Shown: positions 35,295 to 47,626, numbered from the stretch's first letter. The stretch: 64,000 bases of DNA from Piper betle (GCA_033002965.1 JAURVB010013977.1:1-64000); one strand, 5' to 3'. Made by a program: numbers and translations. Notes: a model not told the origin generated them from the letters alone.

Positions 35295-38200
35295 TCATTC
35301 TTTATTTAATGTGATGGAGGACTTCCAAAGTTGCTCCCCTTCATAGTAGTGTTTCAGTCTACTTCCATTGACTTTAAATGATCGATCCCCATGCTCAGTC
35401 CTAATTTCAATTGCACCATGTGGAAAAACTGTTTGCACAATGTAAGGACCAGACCATCTTGATTTCAATTTTCCTTTGAAAATTTTCAACCTTGAATCAT
35501 ATAACAATACTTTTTGTCCAGGAGAAAATGGTTTAGAAACAATTCTTTGATCATGCCATGCTTTGGATTTCTCCTTATAGATTTTGGCATTTTCATAAGA
35601 AGCTCTCCTAATTTCTTCTAATTCAATAAGTTGTTGTAGTCTCATTTTTCCACATGCTTCCAAGTCAAAGTTTAATTCCTTAATGGCCCAAAAAGCTTTA
35701 TGTTCTAATTCTAGGGGAAGATGACAAGCCTTTCCAAACACTAATCGATAAGGAGACATGCCGATTGGTGTCTTGAAAGCTGTTCTATAAGCCCATAAAG
35801 CATCATCTAACCGAATAGACCAATCTTTTCTATTACCTTTTACTACCTTTTCTAGAATCTTAAGAATCTCTCGATTGGATACTTCAGCCTGACCGTTAGT
35901 TTGTGGATGGTAAGCGGTAGCAACCTTATGTTTCACTCCATACTTGGCCAATAAAGCTTCAAATTGCCTATTGCAAAAGTGAGATCCTCCATCACTAATG
36001 ATTGCTCGAGGTGTACCAAATCTGGTAAATATATTCTTCTTTAAAAACTTAACCACCACCTTGGCATCATTTGAAGGTAAGGCCACTGCTTCAACCCATT
36101 TAGAAACATAATCTACAGCTAAAAGAATATAAATGTTAGAGTTTGATGGAGGAAAAGGACCCATAAAATCTATACCCCATACATCAAATAATTCCACTTC
36201 AAGAATAAAGTTGAGAGGCATTTCATTTTTCCTTGACAAATTTCCAGCCCTTTGACAGCGATCACATCTCTCAATAAAATGTCTTGCATCTTTAAATAGT
36301 GTAGGCCAAAATAATCCTGATTGGAGAACTTTCATCGCTGTCCTAGTACTTCCAAAGTGCCCGCCGTAATCTGTTGAGTGACAATGATGAAGTATGGACT
36401 CCATTTCATCTTCTGGTACACATCTTCTTATCATTCCATCAGCACATTGCTTGAAGAGAAGAGGGTCATCCCAAAAGTATGACTTAGCCTCATGAAGAAA
36501 TCGTTTCTTTTGTTGAAAGTTCAAGTCCGGTGGCATCTTCCCACTCACCAAGTAATTTGCTAAATCAGCAAACCATGGGACAACACTACTTTCAATGACC
36601 AATATATTTTCATCAGGGAAAATCTCATTCACAGGTGGATCATCCTTAACATTGTGTGCTTGGCTCAACCGAGAAAGGTGGTCTGCTACAACATTCTCAC
36701 TTCCTTTCTTGTCTTTAATCTCCACATCAAATTCCTGCAATAAAAGAACCCAACGGATTAGCCTAGGTTTGCAATCCTTCTTAGACAAAAGGTATTTTAG
36801 CGCAGCATGATCGGTATATACAATAACCTTTGAACTCAGCAAATATGATCTAAACTTATCAACAGCATGCACTACTGCTAACAATTCCTTTTCAGTTGTA
36901 GTATAATTGCGTTGTGTATCATTCAATGTCTTACTAATATAATAGATAACATAGAAAAAGGTGCCCTTCCTTTGGCCTAAAACAGCACCTATTGCATGGT
37001 CACTGGCATCACACATTAATTCAAAAGGTTGTGACCAATCCGGTGCAATCATAATGGGAGCTGAAATCAATTTATGTTTCAAAGTCTCAAAAGCTTTCAA
37101 ACATGCATCATCAAAATAAAAAATTGCATCTTTTTCTAGTAAAGCACATAAAGGTTTTGAGATTTGAGAAAAATCCTTTATAAAACGTCTGTAGAATCCC
37201 GCATGTCCTAAAAAACTTCTAATTTCTTTCACCGATGTAGGAGGTGGGAGCTTTTCTATAGCTACAACTTTTGCCTTGTCTACTTCAAGTCCTTGGCATG
37301 AAACTTTATGTCCCAAAACTATTCCTTCCTGTACCATAAAATGACATTTTTCCCAATTAAGAACAAGATTAGTATCTTGACAACGTTTAAGAACACAAGA
37401 TAAAATAGATAAGCATTCATCAAACATCTCTCCAAAAATAGTAAAGTCATCCATAAATACTTCTAGGCCATGTTCAATCATATCAGTAAAAATGGCCATC
37501 ATGCATCTTTGAAATGTAGCGGGAGCATTACACAAGCCAAAGGGCATTCGCCGAAAAGCAAAAGTGCCATAAGGACAAGTGAACGTCGTTTTCTCTTGAT
37601 CCTCGGGTGCAATGGTAATCTGATTGTAACCTGAATATCCATCAAGAAAACAATAGTAAGCATTCCCAGCTAATCTATCAAGCATTTGATCAATAAAAGG
37701 AAGAGGAAAGTGATCTTTTTTTGTAGCCTTGTTGAGCTTCCTATAGTCCATGCACACACGCCATCCCGTGATGGCTCTTGTAGAAATTAGTTCGTCTCTC
37801 TCATTCTTTACCACAGTTATACCTCCTTTCTTTGGTACACATTGTATTGGACTTACCCAAGTACTATCAGCAATGGGATATATCACACCAGCATCCAACC
37901 ACTTAATAATTTCCTTCTTGACCACTTCTTTCATGTTGGGATTGAGTCGTCGTTGATGCTCTACAGTTGGACTGCATCCATCCACTAAGTTGATTCTATG
38001 CATACAAAAGGATGGATCGATGCCTTTTATATCTGCTATAGTCCAAGCAATAGCTGACATGTGATCCTTTAGTATTCTAATCAGCTTCTCTTCCTGCAAC
38101 ATAGTTAGCTCTGAAGAAATAATAACAGGAAGAGTGTCATTAGGCCCTAAAAAAGTATACTTGAGATGTTTTGGAAGTTGTTTTAACTCCAAAATAGGTG

Positions 38201-40715
38201 GTACTTCAACTGATGGCAGCAATTTGTGGAATGGTAGATCTAAAGGTTCCACAACTCTAAATCTTCTAGGCAAGATCGGTTGCGAATCTAATACTTTAAC
38301 CATTTCTTCCACATCAATATCTTCTTCACAAAGAGAATTTATGGCTTTATGTAATGAATCACTCAACTGATCCCCTTTGTACATTATTTTATCACTTAGT
38401 TCAATTCTAGAACAATCATATGTTGCATCTGGGCAATTCATGGATTTAAAAATGTTGTATGTGACATAATCGTTGTTTACCCTAAGCGTAAGTTTTCCGG
38501 CGGCTACGTCGATCAGTGTTCTCCCCGTTGCCAAGAAACCTCTCCCGACAATGAGTGGTATATCATCATTCCTTCCTTCCATTTCAAGCACTACAAAATC
38601 TGCAGGAAAGATAAACTTGTCAACCTTTATTAAAACATCATCAATGACTCCTTTAGGATATACCAATGATCGGTCAGCCAACTGAAGTGTGATGTTGGTA
38701 GGAGCAATATCCTTGATTCCTAACCTTTTGAAAACAGAAAACGGCATAAGATTAATGCTAGAGCCTAAGTCACATAAAGCATTACAATGAACATTTCCTC
38801 CAATTGAACATGGAATCACAAATTTTCCCGGGTCTTTTATCTTAGGAGGTAGTTTTCTTTGGAGGACAGCACTACATTCCTCTGTCATGGCTACAACTTC
38901 ATTGTCATATACTCTCCTTTTCTTTGCTAGAATATCCTTCAAGTATTTTACATAACTAGGCATCTGTTCAAGTGCTTCAGCAAAAGGTATGTTAATTTGT
39001 AATTTCTTAAATATATCTAGAAATTTTTTGAAATATTTTTCATCACTTTGTTTCCTCAATCTAGAAGGAAATGGTACCTTTTCCTCGACCTCATCTATAA
39101 GTACTTCATCTTTTTCTTTCCCTTTGCTTCCGAGTAAGCTAACCAATGTATTGGGTTCACGTTTGTTGCTTGGCTTATCATCTTGTCCCCTAACTTCATT
39201 GGGTTGAGCTGGTTCTTGTAAAGTAATACCACTCCGGGTTGTTATAGCTTTGCAATGCTCTTGACCATCATTCCTTGGTTGTTCTGGTTGGCTAGGAAGT
39301 ACACCCTTGGGTCGCTCACTAGGTTCCTTGTTTAATTGCACCATAACTTGTTGCATAAACTGTTGTTGTTGTTGTTGCTGATTCTGCATGAATTGTTGCA
39401 TAGTTTGTTGCATCGTTTGTTGCATGGTTTGTTGCATGGAATTGAACATTTGGATCAAATCCGGTTGTTGTGGTTGTTGCTGAAAAGAGAGTGAAGGAGG
39501 TCGAGAATGCTGTGATGGTGGTGGATTAGTGGGAACAGCAGCCGGTTGTGGAGAATTATTCCATGAAAAGTTGGGGTTATTGCGCCAGCCCGCATTGTAG
39601 GTGTTGGAATAGGGATTGTTGTTCTTATTAAAGTTGCCTACATAGTTAACTTGATCTGTTGTACATTGACCTGTAGAATGTCCTTGTCCACACCATTCAC
39701 ACCTTGGCTCCACAGCCTTAACATGTCCCTGCATATTAAGATTTTGAACTTGATTAGTTAAAGCACTGACCTGAGCAGATAAAGCAGTAAGTGCATCTAA
39801 TTCTAAAACTCCGGTAGTCCTCCTTGGATGCCTTTCTTGTGTGGCATGATGGTTGCTAGGAACCATTAATTCTAGCAATTGGAAAGCTTCATGTGGGCTC
39901 TTCCTAAGAAATGATCCATTGGCCGCCGCATCAACTATGTTCTTTGTTTGCCCCAACAACCCGTTATAGAAAGTTTGGAGTTGCATCCATCTTTCTATAC
40001 CATGGTTGGGACACTTTTTTAACAATTCTTTATATCTTTCCCATGCCTCAAAGAGAGACTCACCATCAAACTGCAAAAAAGATAAAATTTCATTACGTAA
40101 TTTAGCAGTTTTAGAAGGTGGAAAATATTTTAACAAAAATTTTTCAGATAATTCATCCCAAGTGGTTATTGAATCTAATGATGACAACCATTCTTTTGCA
40201 CTTCCTATTAATGAGAATGGAAATAAGCGAAGGCGGAGAGCGTCATCAGAGACACCAGGTTGCTTATACATATCACAAACCGATAGGAAATCCATGATAT
40301 GCCTGTTAGGATTTTCAGTAGGCAATCCACTAAATTGTCCTATGGTTTGTAACATGTTAAATAAAACTGGCTTAAGCTCGAAGTGGGTCGCATTCACCGG
40401 TGGTGCAATAATACTAGGTTGTAACCCTCTTGCAAGAGGTACAACCCAATCTTGGATTGCCCTATTGTCATCATTAGCTACTGCTACAATCGGTGGAAGT
40501 GGAGGCATTTGTTGTTGTTGTGGGTCCATGGCTTCTTCTTCTATGGCTTCTTGTGCTCTTCTTCCAGCGGCACGCAAATTTCTCAAAGTCCTTTCAATCT
40601 CTGGATCATAAGAAAACAAGGGTGACCGCACTAATCGATGCATAAACAAATGGTAACAAATAAATGATAGCAAGGAAGAAGACAATGATATAGTTTTTTT
40701 TTTTAAATCAGACAC
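35295..40715 (-). CDS. Athila gag-pol polyprotein, intact (1806 aa)
   Basis: One open frame without stops encodes, in order: Gag capsid region (about residues 100-300); zinc knuckle [13 protein letters not shown] (about 338-350); a Gln/Met-rich tract (about 425-457); aspartic protease with [10 protein letters not shown] (about 650); reverse transcriptase with [11 protein letters not shown] and the catalytic FMDDF (about 1087); RNase H with [12 protein letters not shown] and [12 protein letters not shown]; integrase with an HHCC zinc site (HH...CDRCQ), catalytic D in [11 protein letters not shown] in ISDGGSHF and E in [10 protein letters not shown]; and a GPY/F module ([18 protein letters not shown]). 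There is no chromodomain, as expected outside chromoviruses. The first Met is in a hydrophobic stretch; a later Met at MDPQQQQMP (about residue 63) may be nearer the real Gag start. It should produce particle protein and all enzymes for reverse transcription and integration. Confidence 0.97.
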   Translation of the reverse strand: MSDLKKKTISLSSSLLSFICYHLFMHRLVRSPLFSYDPEIERTLRNLRAAGRRAQEAIEEEAMDPQQQQMPPLPPIVAVANDDNRAIQDWVVPLARGLQPSIIAPPVNATHFELKPVLFNMLQTIGQFSGLPTENPNRHIMDFLSVCDMYKQPGVSDDALRLRLFPFSLIGSAKEWLSSLDSITTWDELSEKFLLKYFPPSKTAKLRNEILSFLQFDGESLFEAWERYKELLKKCPNHGIERWMQLQTFYNGLLGQTKNIVDAAANGSFLRKSPHEAFQLLELMVPSNHHATQERHPRRTTGVLELDALTALSAQVSALTNQVQNLNMQGHVKAVEPRCEWCGQGHSTGQCTTDQVNYVGNFNKNNNPYSNTYNAGWRNNPNFSWNNSPQPAAVPTNPPPSQHSRPPSLSFQQQPQQPDLIQMFNSMQQTMQQTMQQTMQQFMQNQQQQQQQFMQQVMVQLNKEPSERPKGVLPSQPEQPRNDGQEHCKAITTRSGITLQEPAQPNEVRGQDDKPSNKREPNTLVSLLGSKGKEKDEVLIDEVEEKVPFPSRLRKQSDEKYFKKFLDIFKKLQINIPFAEALEQMPSYVKYLKDILAKKRRVYDNEVVAMTEECSAVLQRKLPPKIKDPGKFVIPCSIGGNVHCNALCDLGSSINLMPFSVFKRLGIKDIAPTNITLQLADRSLVYPKGVIDDVLIKVDKFIFPADFVVLEMEGRNDDIPLIVGRGFLATGRTLIDVAAGKLTLRVNNDYVTYNIFKSMNCPDATYDCSRIELSDKIMYKGDQLSDSLHKAINSLCEEDIDVEEMVKVLDSQPILPRRFRVVEPLDLPFHKLLPSVEVPPILELKQLPKHLKYTFLGPNDTLPVIISSELTMLQEEKLIRILKDHMSAIAWTIADIKGIDPSFCMHRINLVDGCSPTVEHQRRLNPNMKEVVKKEIIKWLDAGVIYPIADSTWVSPIQCVPKKGGITVVKNERDELISTRAITGWRVCMDYRKLNKATKKDHFPLPFIDQMLDRLAGNAYYCFLDGYSGYNQITIAPEDQEKTTFTCPYGTFAFRRMPFGLCNAPATFQRCMMAIFTDMIEHGLEVFMDDFTIFGEMFDECLSILSCVLKRCQDTNLVLNWEKCHFMVQEGIVLGHKVSCQGLEVDKAKVVAIEKLPPPTSVKEIRSFLGHAGFYRRFIKDFSQISKPLCALLEKDAIFYFDDACLKAFETLKHKLISAPIMIAPDWSQPFELMCDASDHAIGAVLGQRKGTFFYVIYYISKTLNDTQRNYTTTEKELLAVVHAVDKFRSYLLSSKVIVYTDHAALKYLLSKKDCKPRLIRWVLLLQEFDVEIKDKKGSENVVADHLSRLSQAHNVKDDPPVNEIFPDENILVIESSVVPWFADLANYLVSGKMPPDLNFQQKKRFLHEAKSYFWDDPLLFKQCADGMIRRCVPEDEMESILHHCHSTDYGGHFGSTRTAMKVLQSGLFWPTLFKDARHFIERCDRCQRAGNLSRKNEMPLNFILEVELFDVWGIDFMGPFPPSNSNIYILLAVDYVSKWVEAVALPSNDAKVVVKFLKKNIFTRFGTPRAIISDGGSHFCNRQFEALLAKYGVKHKVATAYHPQTNGQAEVSNREILKILEKVVKGNRKDWSIRLDDALWAYRTAFKTPIGMSPYRLVFGKACHLPLELEHKAFWAIKELNFDLEACGKMRLQQLIELEEIRRASYENAKIYKEKSKAWHDQRIVSKPFSPGQKVLLYDSRLKIFKGKLKSRWSGPYIVQTVFPHGAIEIRTEHGDRSFKVNGSRLKHYYEGEQLWKSSITLNKE

Positions 40716-40805
40716 TAAAATCTAAAAAGAAAAGAAAAACACTCAAAATTCTAATCCTAAATTAATTAAGAAAATTTGATCTCCCCGGCAACGGCGCCAA
40801 AAACT
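40716..40805 (-). promoter_or_regulatory. Athila leader and tRNA-Asp primer binding site
   Basis: On the plus strand TCCCCGGCAACGGCGCCA (40783-40800) equals the last 18 nt of plant tRNA-Asp(GTC) including CCA, so the minus strand is its exact complement. It lies 5 bp inside the 5' LTR. Use of tRNA-Asp is typical of Athila. Confidence 0.95.
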
Positions 40806-41978
40806 TGTTAGACTATTTTCAATAACATGCAAGTGTACACAGTCGAAACAAGTAATATAATGATAAATTCAAGTATCGTCCCACAGGGAGATGAATTTCC
40901 TATAATTAATTAAAGAACATAAAATGAAGAACAAAACAAAAATAACAGACTTAACTAATTCTATGTAATAACTTTAAATTAAAAGCGATATTAAAATTAT
41001 AAAACTCGTTCTAGAGTCGAATTTTCCTTAACATCAATTTAATCTTCATCAAATCTTACTCTTATCTTTTATTCCCTCGGATTGTCGATCTAGGATAATG
41101 ATATGACATGGTGGCTCCCGCTCCTTCATGCTTCTATTATTTTGCCTCAATTCCTACCTCCCGGTGATAATTGATTAATCAACAAAATAATGCATTAAGA
41201 ATTGCCTTACAATCGCATACGGTGTTGTGTATCTTCCGACCACAACGACAAACAAGTCAAAAGACTCGTCGTATGATGAATTATCAATGACTAATCTAAT
41301 TAATTTCTCCCGAAATCTAATTAAACCTCATGATCTAAGAAATAGGTGATCAATCTATTCTTAGCATTTAGAACATGATAATTCAAACGATCCGATTGAA
41401 TAAAAGAGTAAGAGCTTGAAATGAATTCAATTAAATCATGTTAAGTTCCATTCTTCTCTAGAACGAAATATAAAACTACTCCATAATAAAAATAGAAAAC
41501 AATATAAAGAAAAACAATATAAAGAAGAAACTAACTTTTATTACGAAAGAGAAAGAAATTACAAAAACTAAAACTACTACTTCTACTACAATCTGAAGCC
41601 AAGAGATGAGATATGATCAACAACAAATGACCACCCCTTTATATAGAAGTGGAGATACAAGAATTCGAAGAGGGTGTTCACAAATCGACGTAATCTAATT
41701 AATTATAATGTCCCTTTAAGTTTCCAACTGTTCGACTCCATTGAACACCATACATTGTAGCCATTGGGTGGCGCCAAGTGTCATGACCAATCAAATCCAA
41801 AGCTTAATTTATTCATCTTTTTCTGCATTAAAACATCAAAGTTAAGCATATATAATAAAATATTAATTAACTAAAATAATAAAGTAAAATATTACTTAAT
41901 TAATAATGTTTATACCCGAGAAGTACAAAATCATATTAAAAAACTTGGGTAAATATTGTATATTTTAAACACTTAACA
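40806..41978 (-). repeat. Athila 5' LTR
   Basis: 1173 bp. It carries the promoter: on the minus strand TATATAAAGG lies at 41645-41636, a TATA box about 830 bp from the inner LTR end. The LTR is otherwise AT-rich and non-coding. Confidence 0.95.
41636..41645 (-). promoter_or_regulatory. TATA box in Athila 5' LTR
   Basis: TATATAAAGG on the minus strand in a moderately GC-rich context, CTTC upstream and GGTGG downstream. Identical in both LTRs. Probable start of genomic RNA just downstream (inference). Confidence 0.6.
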
Positions 41979-42862
41979 GATAGGTCTTCTTAGTTTCACT
42001 ATGGCATTCAACTGGTACACTAACAAGTAACCACAAGGACGCCTTCACAAGCACCAACCAAGTGCCAAGGAAGCTTGCTTGTGCCAAGCCTCACAACACC
42101 CCTCTCTTAGGATTTACATAATCAAAGCATTAAGAATACAAGCTAATAGCTAAACCAGACCAAAGACACAAGCTTGAGCTTCCAAGACTTCTAAGAGTAT
42201 ACTAGGGATTTAATAGCATCAAAGGGGTCAAAGGTGTTTCAAAACATACCACAGGGCCTTATTTATAGGTTTGGAACCTCCTTCCAAAAATAGTAGTCAT
42301 TGCGATTTTAATTCCCAAAGCTTACTTTTTCTAAGGCTAGTTTTGAAAACTTTATGTGACATTGGGCTGCCAAAAAACTTGCTTAACTGTCTGCCAGTAG
42401 ACCATTTGAACTAGTAACAGTCTTTGATTCCTTCTCAACTACCAAAGAAGGCTGTTAACGTCTCCACCTGAGCTTCACAAAACTAATGTAATTGACCGAT
42501 GGGACGATCTATCGCTGATGCTCTTCCAAAATCTTTCACAACTTCATCCCTTCACCCACCTGGAAGTTGGTTTTGCCAAAGCTTTGCTGAAGTTTACTAC
42601 GTCAGCACTAGCATTTGCCCATCAAATCTTTAGCTACCAAACTTTCTGCCAAAGTATCTATAAAAGTCTACATCAGCTCTTCCTTGGTCTAAACCCTCAT
42701 GCTGCGGCTGCCAAAGCTCCTGCCTGACGTGCTGCCGAACTACCTTGAGACTTCAACGCTACTTTGGGTTTTCATGTTTTTCTTTCATATGTTGGTGTAT
42801 AAGACTCCCATGTTTATACTTAGTGAGTTTGAATTGTTGTCACATCAAAATAAGGTTCAACA

Positions 42863-42876
42863 TTCTCCCCCTTTTA
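42863..42876 (-). promoter_or_regulatory. Copia polypurine tract
   Basis: On the minus strand TAAAAGGGGGAGAA sits directly before the 3' LTR (TGTTGAACC). With the ATGATGACAA complement next to it, this is the usual 3' signature of SIRE/Maximus copia elements. Confidence 0.85.
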
Positions 42877-44178
42877 GATGATGACAACTACCATGTTTTG
42901 TGAACTCTCTAAGTTGTTGGTGTCAATCCTTATGAAACATTCCTTGTGATTTTCAACTCTTCAAATCCTCAAGTTCTATCCTTGTAGTCCTTACATCTTC
43001 ATTACTCCAAACCTACACAAAGGTTAGTTCAAAAATAATGCAAGATGCCATGATGGAATGCTCATGCCAAGATAAATATGTCATGAATTATAGGGCCAAA
43101 AAGAAATTAGTATCCTAAGATGAATTAGTCATTCTCATTCATTCATTGAAATTACAAATGTAAGTCCAAGAGATGACTTAACTCACATGCTCCCCTATAC
43201 ATAGGCACACTCCTCCTAAACTTATACCCATACAATACATCCACTTTCCTCCTCTGTAATCTCTAAAAGACTAATAAAAGTACATGGGAAAGTGATAAAG
43301 ATTAGGCCTAAGCATTTTCTCCCTGAGGTGGAGGATGCATGATGAACTAGGACGACAATGAATAGTAGAATTAGTACTTACCAAGGGGAAAGCCCATGTG
43401 TGCTCCAAGGTCCCAAATGAGTGCCTCATGGTTCCCCCTTGTGTCGTCCATCCCAAATGCTTTGTATCCTTTCACTAAGGGGATTCACTCCAAGTCTCTG
43501 TGTGGTGTGGTGGTTGTGGTAGGGGTTATGTAGCCTCTTTTTGTGGTGTTGGGTTCTCTCCTCTAGTCTCCTCCTCTATGTTGAGGTTAGCCCAAAGTCA
43601 TTGTCATCAGAAAGGTTTTCCTCTTATGGTGTTGGCTCCTCCAATGGTGTCCTAGAGGTGCAGGCTTCACTTGTCTTCCTCTTTTTGTTTTCCCTCAAGA
43701 GTAGTTTGAAGAATATTTCATTGTAGTTCATCATCTAGGGAATGAGAATCAACGTGACTTGCCGGCTCATATTTTCCCGTGCTCGAAAGAAGAGCAAGGT
43801 GAGGAGTCTTGCATATGGAAGGCATGCTCTCCTTGGGTTCTAGCAATGAAACATGTTGTTGAGGATAAGGGAGGGAAAGTTGATCCTTCTAAAGGAGAGG
43901 ATCCTCCAAAAAGTGTAGATGATAAATGTTGATAGCTCATTGATATGGTTAACTTGCAGTTGGATGTTGGCGGAGAGGACTTGCCAAAAATGAAAGCCAA
44001 TTATCTAAGATCACTGACTTTCCCAAGATCAGTGAACTAAGTTTCTGATGTGATCACAATTCCCACTATCTCATCAACCTCTAAGAACTTTTTCAAGAAG
44101 TGCTCGGTCCGAATGTTATCAAAATAGATCTTGCACCATCATCCATTACGTCGAGAACGTTGGCAATGTGGCTTGACC
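42877..44178 (-). other. Copia 3' internal region, decayed
   Basis: About 1.3 kb between the PPT and the composite element. No pol motif is recognised on the minus strand; the longest frame, 43767-44000, has a Ser/Pro-rich product with no known domain. SIRE elements may carry an env-like frame in this position, but nothing here supports one. The last 5 bases (TGACC) are the TSD of the composite. Confidence 0.55.
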
Positions 44179-44330
44179 TGTGAGATCCCTCAACTTAGTC
44201 CCACATCTAACACCTACTGGGAAAAGATCCTGTTTATAAGTGAAAATGGACTATAGATCTTTAACTTGGGTTAACCATTTTAAAGAAATGACTTAGGCCC
44301 ATTATGTTGCACTTTGGGCCGGTCGTTACA
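44179..44330 (+). repeat. Short LTR, left end of the composite
   Basis: 152 bp, TGTGAGATCCC...GGTCGTTACA. It is followed after 2 bp by TGGTATCAGAGCT (44333-44345), the initiator-Met PBS. Confidence 0.92.
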
Positions 44331-44511
44331 GGTGGTATCAGAGCTTGGTTTCCCAAAAGCTCACATCTTATGACTCAAGTACCTTGTTGAAGAGTCCAAT
44401 ATTTATCTTTCTCCAATGGGGTATGTCATTAGGGAATTAGTGGACTCACTAACAAACCGAAGTAATCATTGAAAAAAAATTTTTAATGAACCATAACGGA
44501 ATAAATTTTAG

Positions 44512-45678
44512 ATGGCAGGCACCCGAAGGAAGTCGAGCCAAGCTGCGCAGTCGGACACGAACGTGGAGAGTGTGTTAGGCCAAATTTTGACGGCCATACA
44601 GGGACTTGCGCAGGCTTCAGATAATACCAGTTCTGTGATTCAGAACATAGCGCAGCGATTACCGGGATTGGTAACAGGGAATGGAGCTCCAAATTCGGCT
44701 GCGGGTCCTAGTAGTGTCCCAAATGGGGACCAGGGGAGCGCCCAAGAGCGGGTAGGGATAGCTGACCCGGGCGAGCGAGAGGAACTTCCAAACCCAGTGC
44801 CACCGGTAGTCCGACAAGTGGTACTGCCAGTTGGGGACGACAGTGATCGATACACTGTAGAGAAATTCCGGAGGAACGGAGCTGAGGTATTCATTGGTGG
44901 GACTGATCCAATGAAGGCGGAGAGCTGGTTGGACATTACTGAGAAAGCATTTAGAGCTCTCTCTGTGCCTTATCGCCATCAAGTGAGGTTGGCGACATGC
45001 ATGCTTCAGGAGGAAGCATCCTATTGGTGGAAATCCATGGAGAAGACTGCGTTCCATCAACGGGAGATTTCGTCCATTCTTTGGGCGGAATTTGTAACAG
45101 CTTTCAATGGACAATATTTTCCTGAGTCTGTTGTCCAGAAGAAAGCACTTGAATTTGCCACTCTAACTCAGAGGGATGATTCAGTCCGAGAGTATGCAAA
45201 AAATTTCTTGCAATTGGAGAGATTTGCATCTGGGAGTCTGGCAACTGCCCGGGCCAGAGCAGACAAATTTTTCTGGGGGTTGAAGCCCGAATTGAGGAGT
45301 AGGGTTGCTACGGCGCCAAGAGGCACTATAACCGAAGTGATTGAGGCAGCCACTACTCATGAGTTGGTGTACGACTATGTCCGTGCACAGAAACAAGGGA
45401 AGGCTACTATGCAACATAAGAATGCCAACCAGGGTAGTAGCAAAAACAGGTCTGCAGAACACCAGCAGCAGAACTATCAACGGAATGTCGATGGGAACCG
45501 CAAAAGGAAGTTTCAGGAGATTCCGTATCGACTATGTAAAAATTGCAACAAGATGCATTCAGGGTTATGCAGTGAGCCCCGTCGGTGCTACAATTGCGGA
45601 AGGACGGGACACCTGCAAAATGAGTGTCGTCAGCCCCTGAAGCAACAACAGGAGCAGCCTGAGATCCCGAAGATATAA
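44512..45678 (+). CDS. Intact chromovirus-type Gag (388 aa) of a gag-only element
   Basis: The uninterrupted frame contains a retrotransposon Gag capsid domain (about residues 110-290; SDRYTVEKFR, ESWLDITEKAFR, EEASYWWKSMEK, FATLTQRDDSVREYAKNFL), a basic linker and a zinc knuckle CYNCGRTGHLQNEC (about 361-374), preceded by a shorter Cys/His pair CKNCNKMHSGLC. Gag forms the particle and binds RNA. The frame ends 32 bp before the pre-PPT hairpin, so no protease, RT or integrase is encoded; enzymes must come from elsewhere. The structure recalls plant TR-GAG elements (terminal-repeat retrotransposons with a Gag domain only). The start is 181 bp after the LTR, a usual leader length. A decayed homologue lies at 27735-28159. 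Confidence 0.93.
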   Translation: MAGTRRKSSQAAQSDTNVESVLGQILTAIQGLAQASDNTSSVIQNIAQRLPGLVTGNGAPNSAAGPSSVPNGDQGSAQERVGIADPGEREELPNPVPPVVRQVVLPVGDDSDRYTVEKFRRNGAEVFIGGTDPMKAESWLDITEKAFRALSVPYRHQVRLATCMLQEEASYWWKSMEKTAFHQREISSILWAEFVTAFNGQYFPESVVQKKALEFATLTQRDDSVREYAKNFLQLERFASGSLATARARADKFFWGLKPELRSRVATAPRGTITEVIEAATTHELVYDYVRAQKQGKATMQHKNANQGSSKNRSAEHQQQNYQRNVDGNRKRKFQEIPYRLCKNCNKMHSGLCSEPRRCYNCGRTGHLQNECRQPLKQQQEQPEIPKI

Positions 45679-45710
45679 TTAATCATGCTTATCATCTTGC
45701 TGTTATAATA

Positions 45711-45744
45711 TTTCGGGGACGAAATATTTCTAAGTTGGGGAGAT
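45711..45744 (+). promoter_or_regulatory. Pre-PPT hairpin and polypurine tract of the gag part
   Basis: TTTCGGGGACGAAA (45711-45724) then TAAGTTGGGGAGAT next to TGTAAAAACC of the long LTR. Confidence 0.85.
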
Positions 45745-47471
45745 TGTAAAAACCATGATTTTTATTACAAGACTCGAACCTAAATATTATGAAATAAATA
45801 TAGATGAACCGATATGGTTGGTTATCAAGTCGACCGGTCATGGTTCGACTTAAGGTCACCTAGAAAATACCTATTCATGAATGGATGATGGGGTGTGAGA
45901 ATTTAATGAAGGGGTCGTTGAACCTAGGAAATACCAATGGATGATGGGGTGTGAGAATTTAATGAAGGGGCTCGTTGAACCTAGGAAATACCAATGGATG
46001 ATGGGGTATGAGAATTTAATGGAGGGAATGGTTGAAGTGTATATATATGCAGGAGGAGGGAGTATTTCATCCCTCATCTCCGTCCCAGGCGACCTCCCCA
46101 TTACTGTGTGAGTATTTCATCCCTCATCTTATTTGTTTCCATTAGGATTCTTGCATGCAAGGTTTGTTGAAGACGCCCTGCCAAGTTGCTAGATCTCCAG
46201 CGTCTTATGCATGGGGTTCTTGTCGATTGCTTAGTTGTTTTGTAAATGGACATGTTAATAATTAAATTATCAATTAGATAATGGGGATTTGGATGGGGAT
46301 AATTAATAATTAATTATCATTAGAATTGCTGAAAATTTAATAAGGAATGAAGACTAACATGAACTAATTACATCATTTAAAATTGATAGTATATTAGTCA
46401 TGTAAGTTGCATGTAGGTTCATGCAAAATAAAATTATACTAATGTATAATTTTATGCCCTCATTCAGATTAGGGTTCACGGGTCACAGTCAGACGAAGTC
46501 ACAAGTCAGGTACGTATAATAGGTAGAACATCGTATTTTCCTTATTGGTAGCCTTGGTCGGCCTGAGCCCAGATTCGACCACCATGCACCGAGTGCAACC
46601 GGGGTCAAAGAATTGACTCAGTCCGACACGGGGTCGTATTATGTGCGTAAATTGTGTAATGCATCGACATTGTTTTGGAGTAGTGATAGCCGCCCCATAA
46701 AAAGGCTACGGCCGGGGTGAGCGAGGCACAACGATTCCTCCATCGCACTGGAGTGCAGTGATAGCCTCCCCATAAAAAGGCTACGGCCGGGGTGTGTGAG
46801 GCACTGGCACTAGAGTTGGCAGTGAGAGCTTCCCCACAAACGGGGCGTAGCATTCACCTGAGTGGCAGTGATAGCCTCCCCATAAAAAGGCTACGGCCGG
46901 GGTGTGCGAGGCACTGGCACTAGAATTGGTAGTGAGAGCTTCCCCACAAACGGGGCATAGCAATCACCCGAGTGCAGTGATAGCTTCCCCACAAAAAGGC
47001 TACGGCTGGGGTGTGTGAGGCACTGGCACTGGAGATGGTAGTGGTAGCCTCCCCACAAAAGGGCTACGGCCGGGGTGTGCGGATCACAACGGATACCTCC
47101 TCCGCATTGTTTTGGAGTATAGCGGAATCGCTCCACCGCATATTAAAATAAACATAAGGAAATAGTGGAATGTACTTGATTTGTTTTATCTATTATACTA
47201 CTTAGTGTTGTAATCACTAACGCGAAATTGCCTCCGCAGGTGTGCAGATACGAAATTAGGTGATTGACAACCAGGGCATGGAGCAAAATAAATATGAGGA
47301 CTCCTTTTTTATTTATTTGAGAAATAAGTGTGGCTACTGGGAAACGGTCTAAGACTGTGGGATCTTTATATATGTTTTTGTTAAAAAAAATGTTAGACAT
47401 ATTTGCTTAATTGTGAGTAACACCTGGCCAGCTAGGCCCACAATGTTGTGACAAATGGCCGGGTCGTTACA
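45745..47471 (+). repeat. Long LTR with family-B-like head and A' body, inside the composite
   Basis: 1727 bp, TGTAAAAACCATG...GGGTCGTTACA. The first 110 bp resemble B-type heads (compare 63853 on); the rest matches 24-1765, with the 56-bp array (45885-46020), the conserved core (46560-46630) and the GC-rich modules (46680-47080). Open frames at 46605-47400 (-) are these modules. Confidence 0.85.
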
Positions 47472-47626
47472 GGTGGTATCATAGCAACCTGGTTCTGTGT
47501 TAGATGATGGGCTGGACTAGGGACGTTGCTAGGCTGCCGGTCACGGGCCAGAAAAGTCGTGGGCTGGGGCTAGCAACGGGCCAAGTATAGGCATTTCGGG
47601 GACGAAATTTCCTAAGGTGGGTGGAT
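47472..47626 (+). mobile_element. TRIM-type interior in the composite
   Basis: 155 bp with a decayed PBS (TGGTATCATAGC), the CTAGGCTGCCGGTCACGGGCC stretch shared with the TRIM interiors at 48027-48254 and 48409-48566, TTTCGGGGACGAAA (47594-47607) and CTAAGGTGGGTGGAT before the short LTR. Confidence 0.88.

Larger units (their letters stand above)
32592..41983 (-). mobile_element. Intact Athila-type Ty3/gypsy retrotransposon with target duplications
   Basis: The element is 32597-41978 (9382 bp) with perfect TSDs GATAG at 32592-32596 and 41979-41983. Both LTRs are exactly 1173 bp. It has a tRNA-Asp PBS, a single uninterrupted gag-pol of 1806 codons and a PPT. By eye the LTRs differ at five positions (about 0.4%, three of them clustered near one end), so it inserted recently; at 1.3e-8 substitutions per site per year that would be roughly 0.2 million years (inference). 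Athila lineage is inferred from the Asp-tRNA primer, the RT sequence type and the absence of a chromodomain. No env-like third reading frame was found. Confidence 0.95.
32250..42862 (-). repeat. 3' LTR of the copia element (parts 32250-32596 and 41984-42862)
   Basis: The joined length is about 1226 bp. It matches 52360-53907 through shared blocks: AAGATCACTAAxxAAACAAGTTA, TTTTTCAAGA, GGTCTTCTTAGTTTCACCATAG, GTTTATACTTAG. It ends GGTTCAACA next to a PPT, which fixes orientation. It lacks about 200-300 bp present in the other LTR (around 52440-52560 and 52920-53120), so the two LTRs have diverged by indels as well as substitutions. Confidence 0.8.

Noticed and set aside
40783..40800. tRNA-Asp gene
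   Set aside because: Only the last 18 nt including CCA, next to an LTR; it is a primer binding site. Plant nuclear tRNA genes do not encode CCA.
45745..47471. Independent solo-LTR insertion inside the gag-only element
   Set aside because: No 5-bp duplication at its ends (GAGAT against GGTGG), and it lies exactly between a PPT and a PBS; a tandem or recombinant structure fits better.
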